In this document: positions 31,722 to 44,503 of the stretch, piece after piece
Layout: every line of letters starts with the position of its first letter
Numbering within the stretch: position 1 is the first letter of the stretch
Origin: Craterostigma plantagineum
Lineage: Eukaryota; Streptophyta; Magnoliopsida; Lamiales; Linderniaceae
Assembly: GCA_027422505.1 (NCBI GenBank)
Contig: JAPQWV010000012.1
Span: forward strand, 24,257,501-24,321,500
Direction: 5' to 3'
Length of the DNA: 64,000 nt
Position numbers and translations under genes: made by a program
Notes under the pieces: generated by a model
Told to the model about the DNA's origin: nothing
Seen by the model: the letters and a program-made list of their open reading frames with translations, nothing else
Databases searched by the model: none

Positions 31722-32102
31722 CTGTAACGACCCTAGCAATCGCTACCATTTCTAACGTAATTCTAAGTGTCTAGTGATATGATAACTTAGAAGATACGAA
31801 AATACGGTAGAAATTTTTTTCCTTTTTGTGAAGGAACATTGTTACTTTACATGTCAAAAGAATGTCAAAAGAACGCTTCCAAATTTTTCCTAATTTCATT
31901 CTAGTCTATCTACATGTGTCGTGTCTACATTCGCAGCAAAAGTACTCCTATGCGCCCGGCCTCACAGGTCGTCGTCCACGTACACACCACCCCCAAAAGA
32001 CGCTCGGAAGCTTCAAAAGATGCCTTGCCGGCTAGGCAGTCACGCACCGTGATCAGATGAACCTACAACACACAAAACGTGGGATGAGCTTATATAGCCC
32101 AG

Positions 32103-33104
32103 TGTAACGACCCGTCCCATACCAGGTGTCACTATAGCATCTGTCCCTACCGGGACCAGTGGGGTTGGGCCCACCACACTCCGACTGATAGTCTAGCCCC
32201 ACTGTACCACCATTTAACCTTTTAGCGTGCTTCGTGCACTCGCTCACACTCACCCTGAGAAACTTCCCAGGGGGTCACCCATCCCTAGATTGCCCCAAGT
32301 CAAGCACGCTTAACTTCGGAGTTTCTATAGATGGACTCCCGAAAAGGTAGGTCGACCTTGGTGATATGAGTAGTACTATCAATTCTATTATACGATTCTT
32401 AGCCTGACACGCCCATACATTGTCAGTCTCAGGATCCCCTCTCATTCGGGTGTCGGATCGGTTCGTTCATGTACCCCTTCGCCTAGAAGCCTTGCCAAGA
32501 GCCGCTCCTTGTCCGTGCACCCTGGCACCGGCGATCACTCCCCGCCCTCTTCGGCCCCGGGCGTCACATGCCCACCAGCTTCCGCCTGGTTCGTCCCCGA
32601 ACCAGCACCGTACTGCGAGAGGTTGTGCTCTGATACCACCTGTAACGACCCGTCCCATACCAGGTGTCACTATAGCATCTGTCCCTACCGGGACCAGTGG
32701 GGTTGGGCCCACCACACTCCGACTGATAGTCTAGCCCACTGTACCACCATTTAACCTTTTAGCGTGCTTCGTGCACTCGCTCACACTCACCCTGAGAAAC
32801 TTCCCAGGGGGTCACCCATCCCTAGATTGCCCCAAGTCAAGCACGCTTAACTTCGGAGTTTCTATAGATGGACTCCCGAAAAGGTAGGTCGACCTTGGTG
32901 ATATGAGTAGTACTATCAATTCTATTATACGATTCTTAGCCTGACACGCCCATACATTGTCAGTCTCAGGATCCCCTCTCATTCGGGGGTCGGATCGGTT
33001 CGTTCATGTACCCCTTCGCCTAGAAGCCTTGCCAAGAGCCGCTCCTTGTCCGTGCACCCTGGCACCGGCGATCACTCCCCGCCCTCTTCGGCCCGGGCGT
33101 CACA
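32103..33104 (-). mobile_element. Minimal 5S-TRIM inserted in gypsy-A LTR
   Basis: Inverted copy: LTR 32103-32568, 72-bp interior 32569-32640, LTR 32641-33104. It is flanked by CCCAG at 32098-32102 and 33105-33109, a clean 5-bp target duplication, so it transposed here as a unit. Confidence 0.93.
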
Positions 33105-34099
33105 CCCAGTAAGTGAAACTTATGCATGCAGTGCCCGTGTCATGACTTGCATAGGCATATACGCCAATACTCATTTATCCCCATGTCATGTCTTGTCTTG
33201 TCATGTCTTGTCATGTCTTATAGGATCCCTAATACACGTCTCTTGTCTTGCACGTGTCTTATATTGTAGGGTCCTCGGCAATTTCTGCCACGAGGGCATT
33301 CGCCCGATTTACACGTCTCATGTCTGCATGTGTCTTGTCATGATATCGGTGACGTAGAAGTCACCTCGTAGCATAAAAAGGCCGTACCACACGTCTCTTG
33401 TCTTGCACGTGTGTTATCATAGTAATATTAGTAACCACACGTCTCTTGTCTTGCACGTGTGTTGTTTAGTAGTGAGTAGTAAATTATCGTTAGCAACTAT
33501 TTGTCGCGCCCCGGCGATCATGCATATCTCTTGTCATGTCATGTCATGTTATGTCATAAAACCCTCGTGAGACTCGTGTACGCTCGTGAAATGCATGTAT
33601 GAAATGCCAAATGACTTGTCATGCCATGTCATGTATCGTGTAATTCATGCCATGTCATAATTCACATAGATTTATAGAAGCACGTAGCCACGTAAGAAAT
33701 GCACACATACTTTTATGTGTTGTAGTTGAAAAGTCCCACTTACCTGTCGTCCGAGCGTAATTAATATCCTCCCCGTTAGCTCCTAACGTACGACCTTTTA
33801 GAATAAAAGGGTTATGACGTTAGTACTATTGCTTTCCTTGGCTAGTTCGTCGAAATAATAATTTTCATCATACTTAGTTATCTAAGCTTGTATTAATTCC
33901 CTAGACTCCACACCACTCGATTTGCCTTATTAAATTTTCCCAAGTCAATCGATTCCTATTCCGTATTATATTTAAATAGAGTTCTCGGCCTTTTGATAAA
34001 TTTCTAAGTTAGAGAATTTAAATTTCTTTTGTGAAAGGCTCGGCGAAAGTCGTTTGATTTTTATTTGGTTTCGCCCGACTTTACATGTGTGGGATTTTA

Positions 34100-34990
34100 A
34101 CTTGATTTTGGCAGAGATCTCGATATGCTCTTCCAAGATAGATTTCGATTTGTGTTATTAGGTAGACCTCGACATTATATATCTAAAGATGTCGAGTTTT
34201 CATGATTTCGACACTTATATGGTTATCGCTTAAAAGTATCGAGGTGGATGAAACATTACATCTCGACATCATACTGAAAGGATTCGACATTGTCTTAGAT
34301 ATCGACATGGGTTGAAAATCTCGACATTTACTAAGAGCCTCGAGCTATGTTTTAGATGGATATCGACATTGTTGGGAAAATCTCGATGTTGTGTTTCGAC
34401 ATTTGGGCTAAAGGGTTTCGACATCTTTCCATAGCATCTCGACTTTTTACTCAGCATTATATCTATCCTTTTCGACATTTCAGTTTAAACATCTCAATAT
34501 AGGCCTTAAGTTCAGTCTCGACATTTATGGTTTGTGTAAGAATTCGACATTTCGCTATTTAAGGATCTCGACTTTTTTAGGGAAAAATTGCGAGCTATTA
34601 CTTTCAACATAAATCTCGAATCCCAAACTGAATCTCGACATGGGTTTTTGAATAAATGTCGGGTTGTCTCTTAAATGTCGAGATAATATAATAGGGTTTC
34701 GATAACTTTCTTGAAGACCAATCTCGACATTTTTAACTATCTAGCTTCGACATTGCCTTTCGACATTTGCAGAAAATGTCGACATGAATCAACCTAAATC
34801 TCGACATTTTCATTGGTTCTCGATATTTCCTCTAGCTCGACATTTTTCATAGCTTCGACATTTTAGCTTTAACGTCTCGACATTTATACTTAATTCTACT
34901 CGATATTGAGCTCGACTTTAATGTCGACATTTAGCTCGACATTTCATCTATTTCATTCGACATTTATCATCATCTTCATTCTTCGTCGTT
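34100..34990. repeat. TCGACATTT motif field in gypsy-A LTR
   Basis: More than 25 copies of TCGACATTT or close variants occur at irregular spacing with unrelated AT-rich spacers. A few are in the opposite orientation (AATGTCGA near 34186, 34660-34680 and 34778). Confidence 0.8.
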
Positions 34991-35979
34991 CATCATCCCA
35001 TCGAAACACGATTCTAAACTTATACTACCCAACATTTATCTAGATTCGAGGAAATCTTTGGCTATGGAATTTCGTCCAAGTTTAGGGCTTTAGCCATCCA
35101 TAATACATGTAAATTCCTACCTAAATCACGAATTTAGCTAAAATCTCTAATACAAGAAATCGAAATGGTTTAGGAAATTTCCATCACTTACTTCTTTCGA
35201 AGTTCCAAGCTTGGCTTGAAGTGTCCCTTGCATTTTTCTTCTCTCGGCTCTTACTTCTTTCCCCTCTTCTTTTCGTGAGTTCTTAGCTAGGGTTATGGAG
35301 TTTTGAAAGGTTTATTTTCTAAGATGTTTTCATAGGTTGAGGGGTGATATTTAGAGTTGTCGTGGGTCTTCCCTAAATTAGGGAATATTGCCTCCCCACT
35401 TGTTTTGTTCATTTTGGGCTCAATTACATGTTTAGCCCACCTAGATATTCCTTATAAATAAATGCATGATCCAAAGTAATTTCCTAGCCCAATTCCTTTA
35501 TAGCTTTTATTATTTCCTAAATTCCCTTATTCCTTATACAACAACCATTTCTAAGTTCCTACTCAATTTACACCAAGTTAATATTTTATACCATGAACTT
35601 AACATAACATATAATTAATGCACCGAGTGTCATACTACCACATGATTGCGCATAATTCATAAGTCACATATGCACCTAATTTCGTATCATTACACGTAAT
35701 TCATATAATCGACTGGGCACGACATTCAACTGATTACTTAAGCACATAATCATGTACACAAAATTCATGACATCGTGCGGTCACTTAATCGATCCATGAA
35801 ATGTACGTAAGTCACATGCAACATGTAATATGTGCATGTAAAGCACCTATATCATGTAGCACATGATCATACATATTCAATGTGCACAAAATTCATATAA
35901 AACCTCGTACACCCATAATTAATCATTTTCACTCTTAATTATACCGTAGATCCCGTAATTAAATTTTATGGGTCTTACA

Positions 35980-36941
35980 TCCTCCCCCCCTTAAAAGAAT
36001 TTCGTCCCCGAAATTCCGTTAGCTGGGATAAGTCGGGCGACGATGGTAGGGAGTTGTGCTAGTTCATTAGTTAGATGATAGAACATCACCTAATTGCTCG
36101 CAAAGGTATTTCCTTTCTAGGAAAAATAAAAGGAGTGAATTCTCGCAAAAGCGGATGAGTTTCCCGAACTTTGCACTTCTAAGAAGGAAAGTTGACCTTA
36201 GCCCGTCGGTCGTCTCGATCTAACATTAGAAATTAGATAAGGCGTGAAAACAAAAAGGGAATAGGATTCCGTCTTTGGCATCCTCGTGCCTACAACTTAT
36301 CGTGGCCTTCCTCCCTGATCTACCGATCATAATGATGACTACGATCTCGTGGTAGGAGACGTAAGTATTTTCTCTAAGCGGTTAGGTTACAGCGTGAGAA
36401 GGAAGACTATGATGAACTTGCGATGTATCCCTCTCTTTCTAGGAAACACGCCCAATTCTCATTCTTTAGGGTGAAAAGTAATCTTCGTGTAGCGACGAGG
36501 AATAAAATGTTCGATCTGGAGTAGAAGAAGAGAAGCGAACTCTATAAAGGTTAAATAAGATCTCTCCAATCGTCTTGGATTTAATGGCTGATTTCCTAAC
36601 ACGTAGGTAGGAAGAGTACTCAAGGTGGTCGAATCCTATATGGTTTCGAGGAGCTAAGGAAAATAACTAGAACTCTAACTCCAACCGATGTCAGAATCAC
36701 TAGCATCCATCACACTTCCATTGCACCTCTCTGATATTGGACCTATGGAGTCTTTGTTCCTTTACTAGGGAATTTAAATACGGTTTCCTATTTTGAAAGC
36801 TTATTTGTTAGGCTTCTGTTCGCATTGAATATCGAGCTGGCTCGATTAGATCGGCTAGAATTAATCCTGAGCCTCGCCACATAAGGGGTGAATGCAAAGG
36901 ATGCATGGTCCTAGGTTCACTAGAATACAAGTTGAGGTTCA
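35980..36941 (-). other. Gypsy-A polypurine tract and 3' untranslated interior
   Basis: AAGGGGGGGAGGA (minus strand, 35980-35992) abuts the LTR. The next 950 bp to the gag stop hold no protease, RT or integrase motif in any frame I read, so gypsy-A appears to encode gag only. Confidence 0.65.
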
Positions 36942-37535
36942 CTAAATGGATAGGGTACCTGCCGCCATAGGCGGGTTCTCTCCTGCTTCTTCCGCCGTGA
37001 GCATGTATACCCGAGCGGGTGCCGTCAACGGCTTGGCCTGATTTGCTCCCGGACTTCCCGATGCATTCTCTGGACAGGCTGCGGAGTAGTGGCCTGGCTT
37101 GCCACATTTAAAGCAGGTGGCATTTTGGGAGTAGCAGATGCCCGAATGTCGTCTTCCGCATCTCGGGCATGCTGGTATGGCGGGCTGAAAAGGTTGAGGC
37201 CTCCCCCGATTTGGGTTGGGCTGTTGGGGTGGTTCGGGCCTATTCTGAAAATTGGGTTTCGGGTCCTTGGGAATAAACGGCTTCTTCGGGTGTTCCCGTC
37301 CCCTCTAAGTCCTTGTACTAACTTCCTTTTTGCCTCATGAGCTTGTGCAATTCTCATTTCAGCTTGTTCAGCCACCATAGCACGTTCCGCGACTTGAGCG
37401 TAAGTAGCCCCTTGGAGTCCGGCCATGCTTACATCACGGTATAGCTCCGGCTTCAGTCCTTCCAAGAATCGTTCGATTTTCAGTGAGTCCGTGCTCACCA
37501 TATGGGCCGCAAACCGGGACAGTTTGCGTGTTGTA
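36942..37535 (-). pseudogene. Gypsy-A gag fragment, copy 1 (frameshifted)
   Basis: The gag C-terminal half starts in the family phrase LSRFAAHMVSTD. It carries LKPELYRDV and two zinc-knuckle-like motifs (CPRCGRRHSGIC, CFKCGKPGHYSAAC). One G is missing near 37290 compared with copy 2, which breaks the frame. The N-terminal half is absent, replaced by rearranged short repeats and a TRIM. Confidence 0.85.
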
Positions 37536-37734
37536 TTTCCTGTAACGACCCGTCCCATACCGGGTGAGTCCGTGCTCACCATATGGGCCGTGGGTGAACT
37601 CAATTGTATCGCATGTTTGCGTGTTGTATTTCCATATGGGCCGTGGGTGAACTCAATTGTATCGCAAGTTTGCACCCACGAATGTCTTCCGTGGGTGAAC
37701 TCAATTGTATCGCATGTTTGCGTGTTGTATTTCC
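37500..37734. repeat. Scrambled short repeats of gag-A and TRIM-LTR ends
   Basis: Three or four 50-70-bp segments recur: GTGGGTGAACTCAATTGTATC, CGCATGTTTGCGTGTTGTAT and CTCACCATATGGGCC. They are interspersed with a 24-bp TRIM LTR terminus (37542-37565). The arrangement looks like repeated template switching or repair filler. Confidence 0.75.
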
Positions 37735-38735
37735 TGTAACGACCCGTCCCATACCGGGTGTCACTGTAGCATCGGTCCCTACCGGGACCAGTGGGGTTGG
37801 GCCCACCATACTCCGACTGATAGTCTGGCCCCACTGTACCACCATTTAACCTTTTAGCGTGCTTCGTGCACTCGCTCACACGCACCCTGAGAAACTTCCC
37901 AGGGGGTCACCCATCCCTAGATTGCCCCAAGTCAAGCACGCTTAACTTCGGAGTTTCTATAGATGGACTCCCGAAAAGGTAGGTCGACCTTGGTGATATG
38001 AGTAGTACTATCAATTCTTTTATACGATTCTTAGCCTGACACGCCCATACATTGTCAGTCTCAGGATCCCCTCTCATTCTGGTGTTGGATCGGTTCGTTC
38101 ATGTACCCCTTCGCCTAGAAGCCTGCCAGGAGCCGCTCATTGTCCGTGCACCCTGGCACCGGCGATCACTCCCCGCCCTCTTCGGCCCCGGGCGTCACAT
38201 GCCCACCAGCTTCCGCCTGGTTCATCCCCGAACCAGCACCGTACTGCGAGAGGTTGTGCTCTGATACCACCTGTAACGACCCGTCCCATACCGGGTGTCA
38301 CTGTAGCATCGGTCCCTACCGGGACCAGTGGGGTTGGGCCCACCATACTCCGACTGATAGTCTGGCCCCACTGTACCACCATTTAACCTTTTAGCGTGAT
38401 TCGTGCACTCGCTCACACGCACCCTGAGAAACTTCCCAGGGGGCACCCATCCCTAGATTGCCCCAAGTCAAGCACGCTTAACTTCGGAGTTTCTATAGAT
38501 GGACTCCCGAAAAGGTAGGTCGACCTTGGTGATATGAGTAGTACTATCAATTCTTTTATACGATTCTTAGCCTGACACGCCCATACATTGTCAGTCTCAG
38601 GATCCCCTCTCATTCTGGTGTTGGATCGGTTCGTTCATGTACCCCTTCGCCTAGAAGCCTGCCAGGAGCCGCTCATTGTCCGTGCACCCTGGCACCGGCG
38701 ATCACTCCCCGCCCTCTTCGGCCCCGGGCGTCACA
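37735..38735 (-). mobile_element. Minimal 5S-TRIM, second inverted copy
   Basis: LTR 37735-38199, interior 38200-38271, LTR 38272-38735. Flanks do not match as a 5-bp duplication; inverted pieces of gag-A lie on both sides (GGTGAGCACGGACTCACC, 38738-38800). The interior hairpin has one G-T pair. Its LTRs belong to a slightly different subfamily from the 32103 copy. Confidence 0.9.
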
Positions 38736-38929
38736 GATGGTGAGCACGGACTCACCCACGGCCCATATGGTGAGCACGGACTCACCCACGGCCCATATGG
38801 TGAACTTATAATGAGTTCCGAAACCTAGGCGTTCTTGAAGTTCGGTGTTTTAAGGCGTACCACTTTCTGGGTTAGGAATAATTTATAAAGCTGATCTTGA
38901 TAGTATAAATACCTACTGTTAGGGTTTTC

Positions 38930-40290
38930 TGGGAGAATCACGATATTTAGAAGATTTCGATAGATATAGTATAAAGATCTCGAGATATGTAGTAGGAACT
39001 CGAAATGAATAATAGGTCGGTGATAGAAAGATATCGAGATATATATACGACAAAGATGTCGAGATATGAACTAAAGAAGGAACTCGAGATGTATCGTATA
39101 AAAAGAGTTCGACATTGTGTGAAGAATTCGACATATGGTCTCGAGATTTATTTTTTTTTTTTTTACAAAGGAGCTCGACATTTATTCTTCTCTCACTTAG
39201 TAGCTCGACATTTCGTAAAGTTTCGATATATGTGTCTCGACATTTATAATTGCTTTAGAAGAACTTGACATTTGTTCTTAGAAGGTTTCGATATTTTAAT
39301 AAGTAATCGTGATAGACTATGAATTAATAAATTTCGACATTTAAAACTGATACAAACACTTCGACATTTACAAAGTATCGACATTTAACTAGGTCTCGAC
39401 ATCTACTATCAATTCGACATTTACCATGCATAAGTTAATTCGACAAAAGTTAAGTATCGACATTTAATTAGGTCTCGACATCTTTTACCTCAATTCGACA
39501 TTTTCAATGTTATTTTAACTAGCCAAGTCTCGACATTTCTCCATGCCATTTCGACATTTAATACTTCTAACCAATCTCGACATTTAACCCCAACAAAATT
39601 TCGGCACTAAGTAGCTCTCAACAAATTAGGGTTTTCACCATTTAGGGTTTTCGTGATTTTAGGATTTTGATAATTTTAGGGTTTTGATAAATTTTAGCAT
39701 TTTCGATATTTATGTGACTTAGTAAATTTATTAATATGAAAATATTTATTATATTCAGAGGATCGCTATATAGGGACTACATCGGACTTTTTATTTGACG
39801 CTAGCAGGAGGACAGGTAGGTGGATCATCCATCTACGATACGTAAACACGAATGTGAATTTATGTGTTTCCATGAGATTCTGTGATTTACGTGATTTATA
39901 TGATTTACGTGTTTACATGTTTTACGGACATTTTATAAATCATGCTTTTATGAGATTTTGTGAACATGCATGGCATGTGCATATCACGGAAGGGGGAGAT
40001 ATGGTTGTACCGTAGGATGACGGTAAGGATATGAGATATTGACGTATGGGGTAGATTGAGATTATTAAGACGACTTGTTAGGCTCACAGATTACCTGGCC
40101 GAGACAGACGTGATCGATCTGTCTACTCGGATGTGGTCGGTTCGAGGTGCAAAACGCCAGATGATTATATATATATATATGGATACGGGCTTTATCGCCC
40201 ATGATTTATTGTGGAAGAGACGACCTGGTAGGTGGCCATTGACGTGATCGATCAGTGCACTACCGGCGTAGCTTACCGCTGATTACGGGT
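38930..40290. repeat. Left arm of a large imperfect inverted repeat
   Basis: It contains TCGACATTT motifs (38930-39600) and AGGAGGACAGGTAGGTGGAT (39805-39824). Both recur inverted in the right arm (41480-41880 and 41248-41268). The arms appear to be two related gypsy LTRs joined head to head. Confidence 0.7.
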
Positions 40291-40322
40291 GGAATCACGT
40301 GACCACCCATGATATTTATTGC

Positions 40323-43128
40323 GCGCGTGAGCCTAACCATGGGCCCCCAATATTGGGCCTAAGGCCCAATACACTCTATCACTCGCCCACAGGTCGTCAT
40401 CCATGTACAGCCCCGCCCTCAAAAGCCCATGGAAGCTCCGATAGCCAGCCTCGATCATCGATTTCCTACAACACGCAAACACTGAGCTATTGCCCAGTAG
40501 GTGAAATAGTGCATGCACGTGTGACTCGCTCACGCTCACTCACCCCCAATTCTTACCAATGCAATGCCACTCACTATCACTCATCACAACCGGGATACAC
40601 TCACCACCTCACAACGGGCCCCGGGCTTCATACTGTGCACCATCACGCGAAATCACTACCACGATCACGAACACTACCACAACACGATCACAACACTACG
40701 GCAGTGGCCTACACCGAGCAGCCTCCCTGAGCCGTATCAGGTCACACTCTCGGGTCGCCTCTTCTGCCAATGCGGTGCCCACGCTGGTAGCCTACACTAG
40801 GTCCCGTAAGGGTACCCAGGTCGCAACCTCCAGGTCGCCTCCTTCCGCATGCGACAGCGTGGCCTACACTAGCTAGCCTACTTGGGGATGTCCCAAGTCG
40901 CTCCTTTCTAGGTCGCCCGCAGTCTGCCGCATAATGTCCAACGGGCCAACGGCTCACCGTCACAGGCGCTGGTGCACAGCAGATGCCCACACTCACGTGA
41001 CTCCTCTACGGGTCGACAGCCAATATCGGCTACTCACTCACTAGGTACAATACAGTACCACCGTTCCACCACGGTAGACTCCGTGAAATGACGTGTAATG
41101 CACATGCAGGCATTTACGTGATAATACATGAAACGTGATGCCACATGAAATGCACGTAAAACATGTAAAACACATAATTCACCGAAGCACATAAAATCAC
41201 ATAATTATCAAATAAGTGTTTACGCGTTGTAGATGGATATTCCACCTACCTGTCCTCCTGATATCGTTGGTCAAGGAATCTGGTGGAATCCGTAAATGTC
41301 GAACCTCTAAATAAATAAATATTATTAGTATATGTGCTAGTTCTCGAAAATCCTAAAATTTATAAAACCTAAAAATAATGACATTCTTAAAGATACATAA
41401 ATCGTAGAATATTAAAAACCCTAGAAATAGCAAATTCTAAAATACTAAAAATTTATTAAGGTTTTAACTATTAAAATTATGTTAAGAGTCGAAACATTTA
41501 AACATTGTCGAAATCTATATCCAATAAATGTCGAGTTTTTACAATCATGCTTACAGGAAAATGTCGAGACATATTATATTAAGAAATGTCGAGACATATC
41601 GAATCCTATAAAATGTCGAAGTCTATTTCTTAAAAATGTCGAAGGCCTTATAAAATATCGAGACCTCTAAATATAAATGCCGAGATTATTAAAATAAAAT
41701 GTCGAGTTACCAAGTGAGAAAAGAATAAATGTCGAGGTATGATATATAAATGTCGATACGGTTTTTGGTGAATTTCGAGATGAGTCATAAGTAGATCTCG
41801 ACATAATTTCAAGGGGCATGTCGATATTATTATTATAAGCTAAATGTCGAGATGTGTTTCGACATTACAAGGGTTTCACTTAACACGTGATATATTAATA
41901 TTTCATATTCATATTTCACGAATTTAGCTTATCCTAATACTTGAAATTCTTATAATTCACAAAATTCATTTCACTAATGATCCATGAGGTACAGTTCGTG
42001 AAGTTTATAGTTCACGATTCCAAAACACCTTTAATATTTAGAACTGCTAGACTTTTCGATCAAAACTTAATTCTTCCAAGAACAGTTTGCTTATCTTAAG
42101 AACCTGAAATATTTTCTTCAAAACTCTCGACATAGTAGAATTTATATGAAACCTAATCTCATGGAACTTTTACACCTAATATAATTAGGATACATAAATC
42201 ATACGTTAAAGCATATAAATAGTAGGATAGAATTGTACCTTCCCAGCTTTAGTTTAATCTGTTCTCGAGTCCTTAATTGGAGTTCTAAGCTTACGAGGGT
42301 TTTTATCAATTGAAAGGTTTCTTTCTACTTTATCTTCTTCTTGCGTGCAACCTTAGACAAATGACAAGGATATACATAATTACTAATCCTTATCCTATGT
42401 GATATTTGTTATATTATTATTACTTTTATCTTCACTTCCAACTAAGTCTTCGATTGTTGCTCCTTAACAATTTCCTTATTTCATCATTTTATTATTTATG
42501 TGAGTTTACCTTTTGAATAAGTTTCCAAACTTGTATATTTTAAATTTCGAAAATCTTTTCTTATTAAATCCCTTTATATATATGTTCCATAGAACGATTT
42601 CTAAATCTCGCTCAAACTTCTTACTAAGTTAGTTCTCCTAATGATAATTAAGCCCATATAGGACTGTATCACACGTAGCATGAAATCAGATAGACACATA
42701 ATATACATGTAAACATATAATATTAATTCATGCCATCTCGAAATTTGCACATAAGTCCAAATGTAATACCTTGGGCCTATTTCATGCCTTCTTTACTCGG
42801 CGTTTTAGTCTCCATAGATATTATAATCGATCGATTCCTAACCTTACCCTAAATCGATCGAACCTTAGTCCTAAACTCCAATCGATAGAAACTAGCCTTT
42901 ACTATTTAAAATGTTAGCTACATTCTTCTAAGTCTTAATATTTTTACATAAGTCATATAACATTTAACACATATATCATGTAGTCATATAAGTACATAAG
43001 TCACATAAAGGCATTAAAGCATCGTATCAACCAAATTCCTAACTTCTTTATTTAATAAATCCAACGAAGTTTGTAATTTATTGCTAATTAAATCGTAAAT
43101 CCCGTGATTAGATTTTACGGGTATTACA
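40323..43128 (-). repeat. Gypsy-B LTR (copy 1)
   Basis: The interior-proximal border is clear: TATTACA at 43128, followed by a polypurine tract on the minus strand. The far border is approximate because it meets the inverted arm. The sequence is related to the gypsy-A LTR (shared ACAGGTCGTC block and ACCTACCTGTCCTCC-like block). Confidence 0.6.
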
Positions 43129-43445
43129 TCCTTCCCCCCTTAAAAAGAATTTCGTCCCCGAAATTACGCCGACCGGAATAACACGGGGCATCGATTTCTT
43201 TTATCCTTACAGGGGTTTTGGATGTATTTGTTGTCGCAGTTCTCGTATTCGGGAAAAGCAAACGATAACCTCATTTTTTTGAAAATTTACCATTCTTATC
43301 TGGAATCATTATTCTTTGATTTTCGGCTGTTTCTTGCTACTCAACTTAGTAACCATTAAACAAACTATTTATTTATTATCCTATCTTACAGTACAAAATT
43401 TTCCGTTTTTAAGTTTACAAGTTCACAAAATGAGGGTATTCTATC
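43129..43445 (-). other. Gypsy-B polypurine tract and short 3' interior
   Basis: A TTTTTAAGGGGGGAAGGA purine tract (minus strand) abuts the LTR. About 300 bp separate it from the gag stop, too short for any pol domain. Confidence 0.7.
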
Positions 43446-44061
43446 TTACATATTCGGTTCTACCCCAGGTTGTTTTTCATCTTCTTCTGCAGTGAGGGTA
43501 AATACTCTAGGAAGTACCCTCGGAGGTTGGTTCGGCACAGGTTGTTGATTTCGTGCAGGGTTCGGATTAACTGGTGGATTCTCACGACAAAATCGCGAGA
43601 TATGGCCCGCCTTTCCACAGTTGAAGCACTTGATATTAGGATTAGGACCGAAACAGACGCCGACATGTTGACGTCCACACAGGTGGCAAGTCGGCATCGG
43701 TTGTTTGGCCAGAGCATTGTTAGGTCTCGCATTCGGCCTTTGTTCCCATCTGGGTTCATTTGGCCTCCCGCGGTTTGGCTGATTAAGAGCATGATCGACC
43801 AATCGTTTCTTCTCGTTTCCTTCGCGACCGTATTGTCCCTGCTCCATCTTTCTCTTTGCTTCGCGATCTTTAGATAGCCTCGTCTCGGCTTCTTCGGCCA
43901 CCAAAGCTCGTTCGGCAGCCTTAGCATAGGTCATATCTGGAGACCTCGTCACCGCGACATCTCGGTACAGTTCAGACTTCAGGCCAATTAGAAAACGTCC
44001 CACCTTAAGGTTGTCTGTCGCTACTATATGGGGAGCAAAGCGAGAAAGTTGCTCAAATTTG
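43446..44061 (-). pseudogene. Gypsy-B gag, truncated at the duplication junction
   Basis: The C-terminal 185 residues of the gag are complete at 56234-57394. They include CX2CX3HX4C-like and CX2CX4HX4C knuckles (CHLCGRQHVGVC, CFNCGKAGHISRFC). The N-terminal half was lost where the tandem duplication joined it to a TRIM LTR. Confidence 0.9.
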
Positions 44062-44502
44062 CGGGGAGTGATCGCCGGTGCCAGGGTGCACGGACAATGA
44101 GCGGCTCCTGGCAGGCTTGTAGGCGAAGGGGTACATGAACGAACCGATCCAACACCAGAATGAGAGGGGATCCTGAGACTAACAAGGTATGGGCGTGTCA
44201 GGCTAAGAATCGTATAAAAGGATTGATAGTACTACTCATATCACCAAGGTCGACCTACCTTTTCGGGAGTCCATCTATAGAAACTCCAAAGTTAAGCGTG
44301 CTTGACTTGGGGCAATCTAGGGATGGGTGACCCCCTGGGAAGTTTCTCAGGGTGCGTGTGAGCGAGTGCACGAAGCACGCTAAAAGGTTAAATGGTGGTA
44401 CAGTGGGGCCAGACTATCAGTCGGAGTGTGGTGGGCCCAACCCCACTGGTCCCGGTAGGGACCGATGCTATAGTGACACCCGGTATGGGACGGGTCGTTA
44501 CA
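44062..44502 (+). repeat. 5S-TRIM LTR, 5'-truncated copy at the junction
   Basis: It lacks the first 24 bp of the LTR and otherwise matches 31281-31721. Confidence 0.88.
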
Positions 44503-44503
44503 C

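Larger units (their letters stand above)
31723..35979 (-). repeat. Gypsy-A LTR (interrupted by a TRIM)
   Basis: The LTR runs from TGTAACGACCCTAG to GGGTCTTACA on the plus strand, about 3.25 kb without the nested TRIM. It is followed inward by a pyrimidine run that on the minus strand is a polypurine tract. It is therefore the 3' LTR of a minus-strand gypsy element. A dense field of TCGACATTT motifs fills 34100-34990. Confidence 0.7.
31281..44061. repeat. 12.78-kb tandem duplication, copy 1
   Basis: Every feature recurs about 12,781-12,788 bp downstream with only scattered small indels. The junction with copy 2 (44058-44070) fuses the truncated gypsy gag (TTTGCGG) to the interior of a TRIM LTR (GCGGGGAGTG), with GCGG shared. 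Confidence 0.9.
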
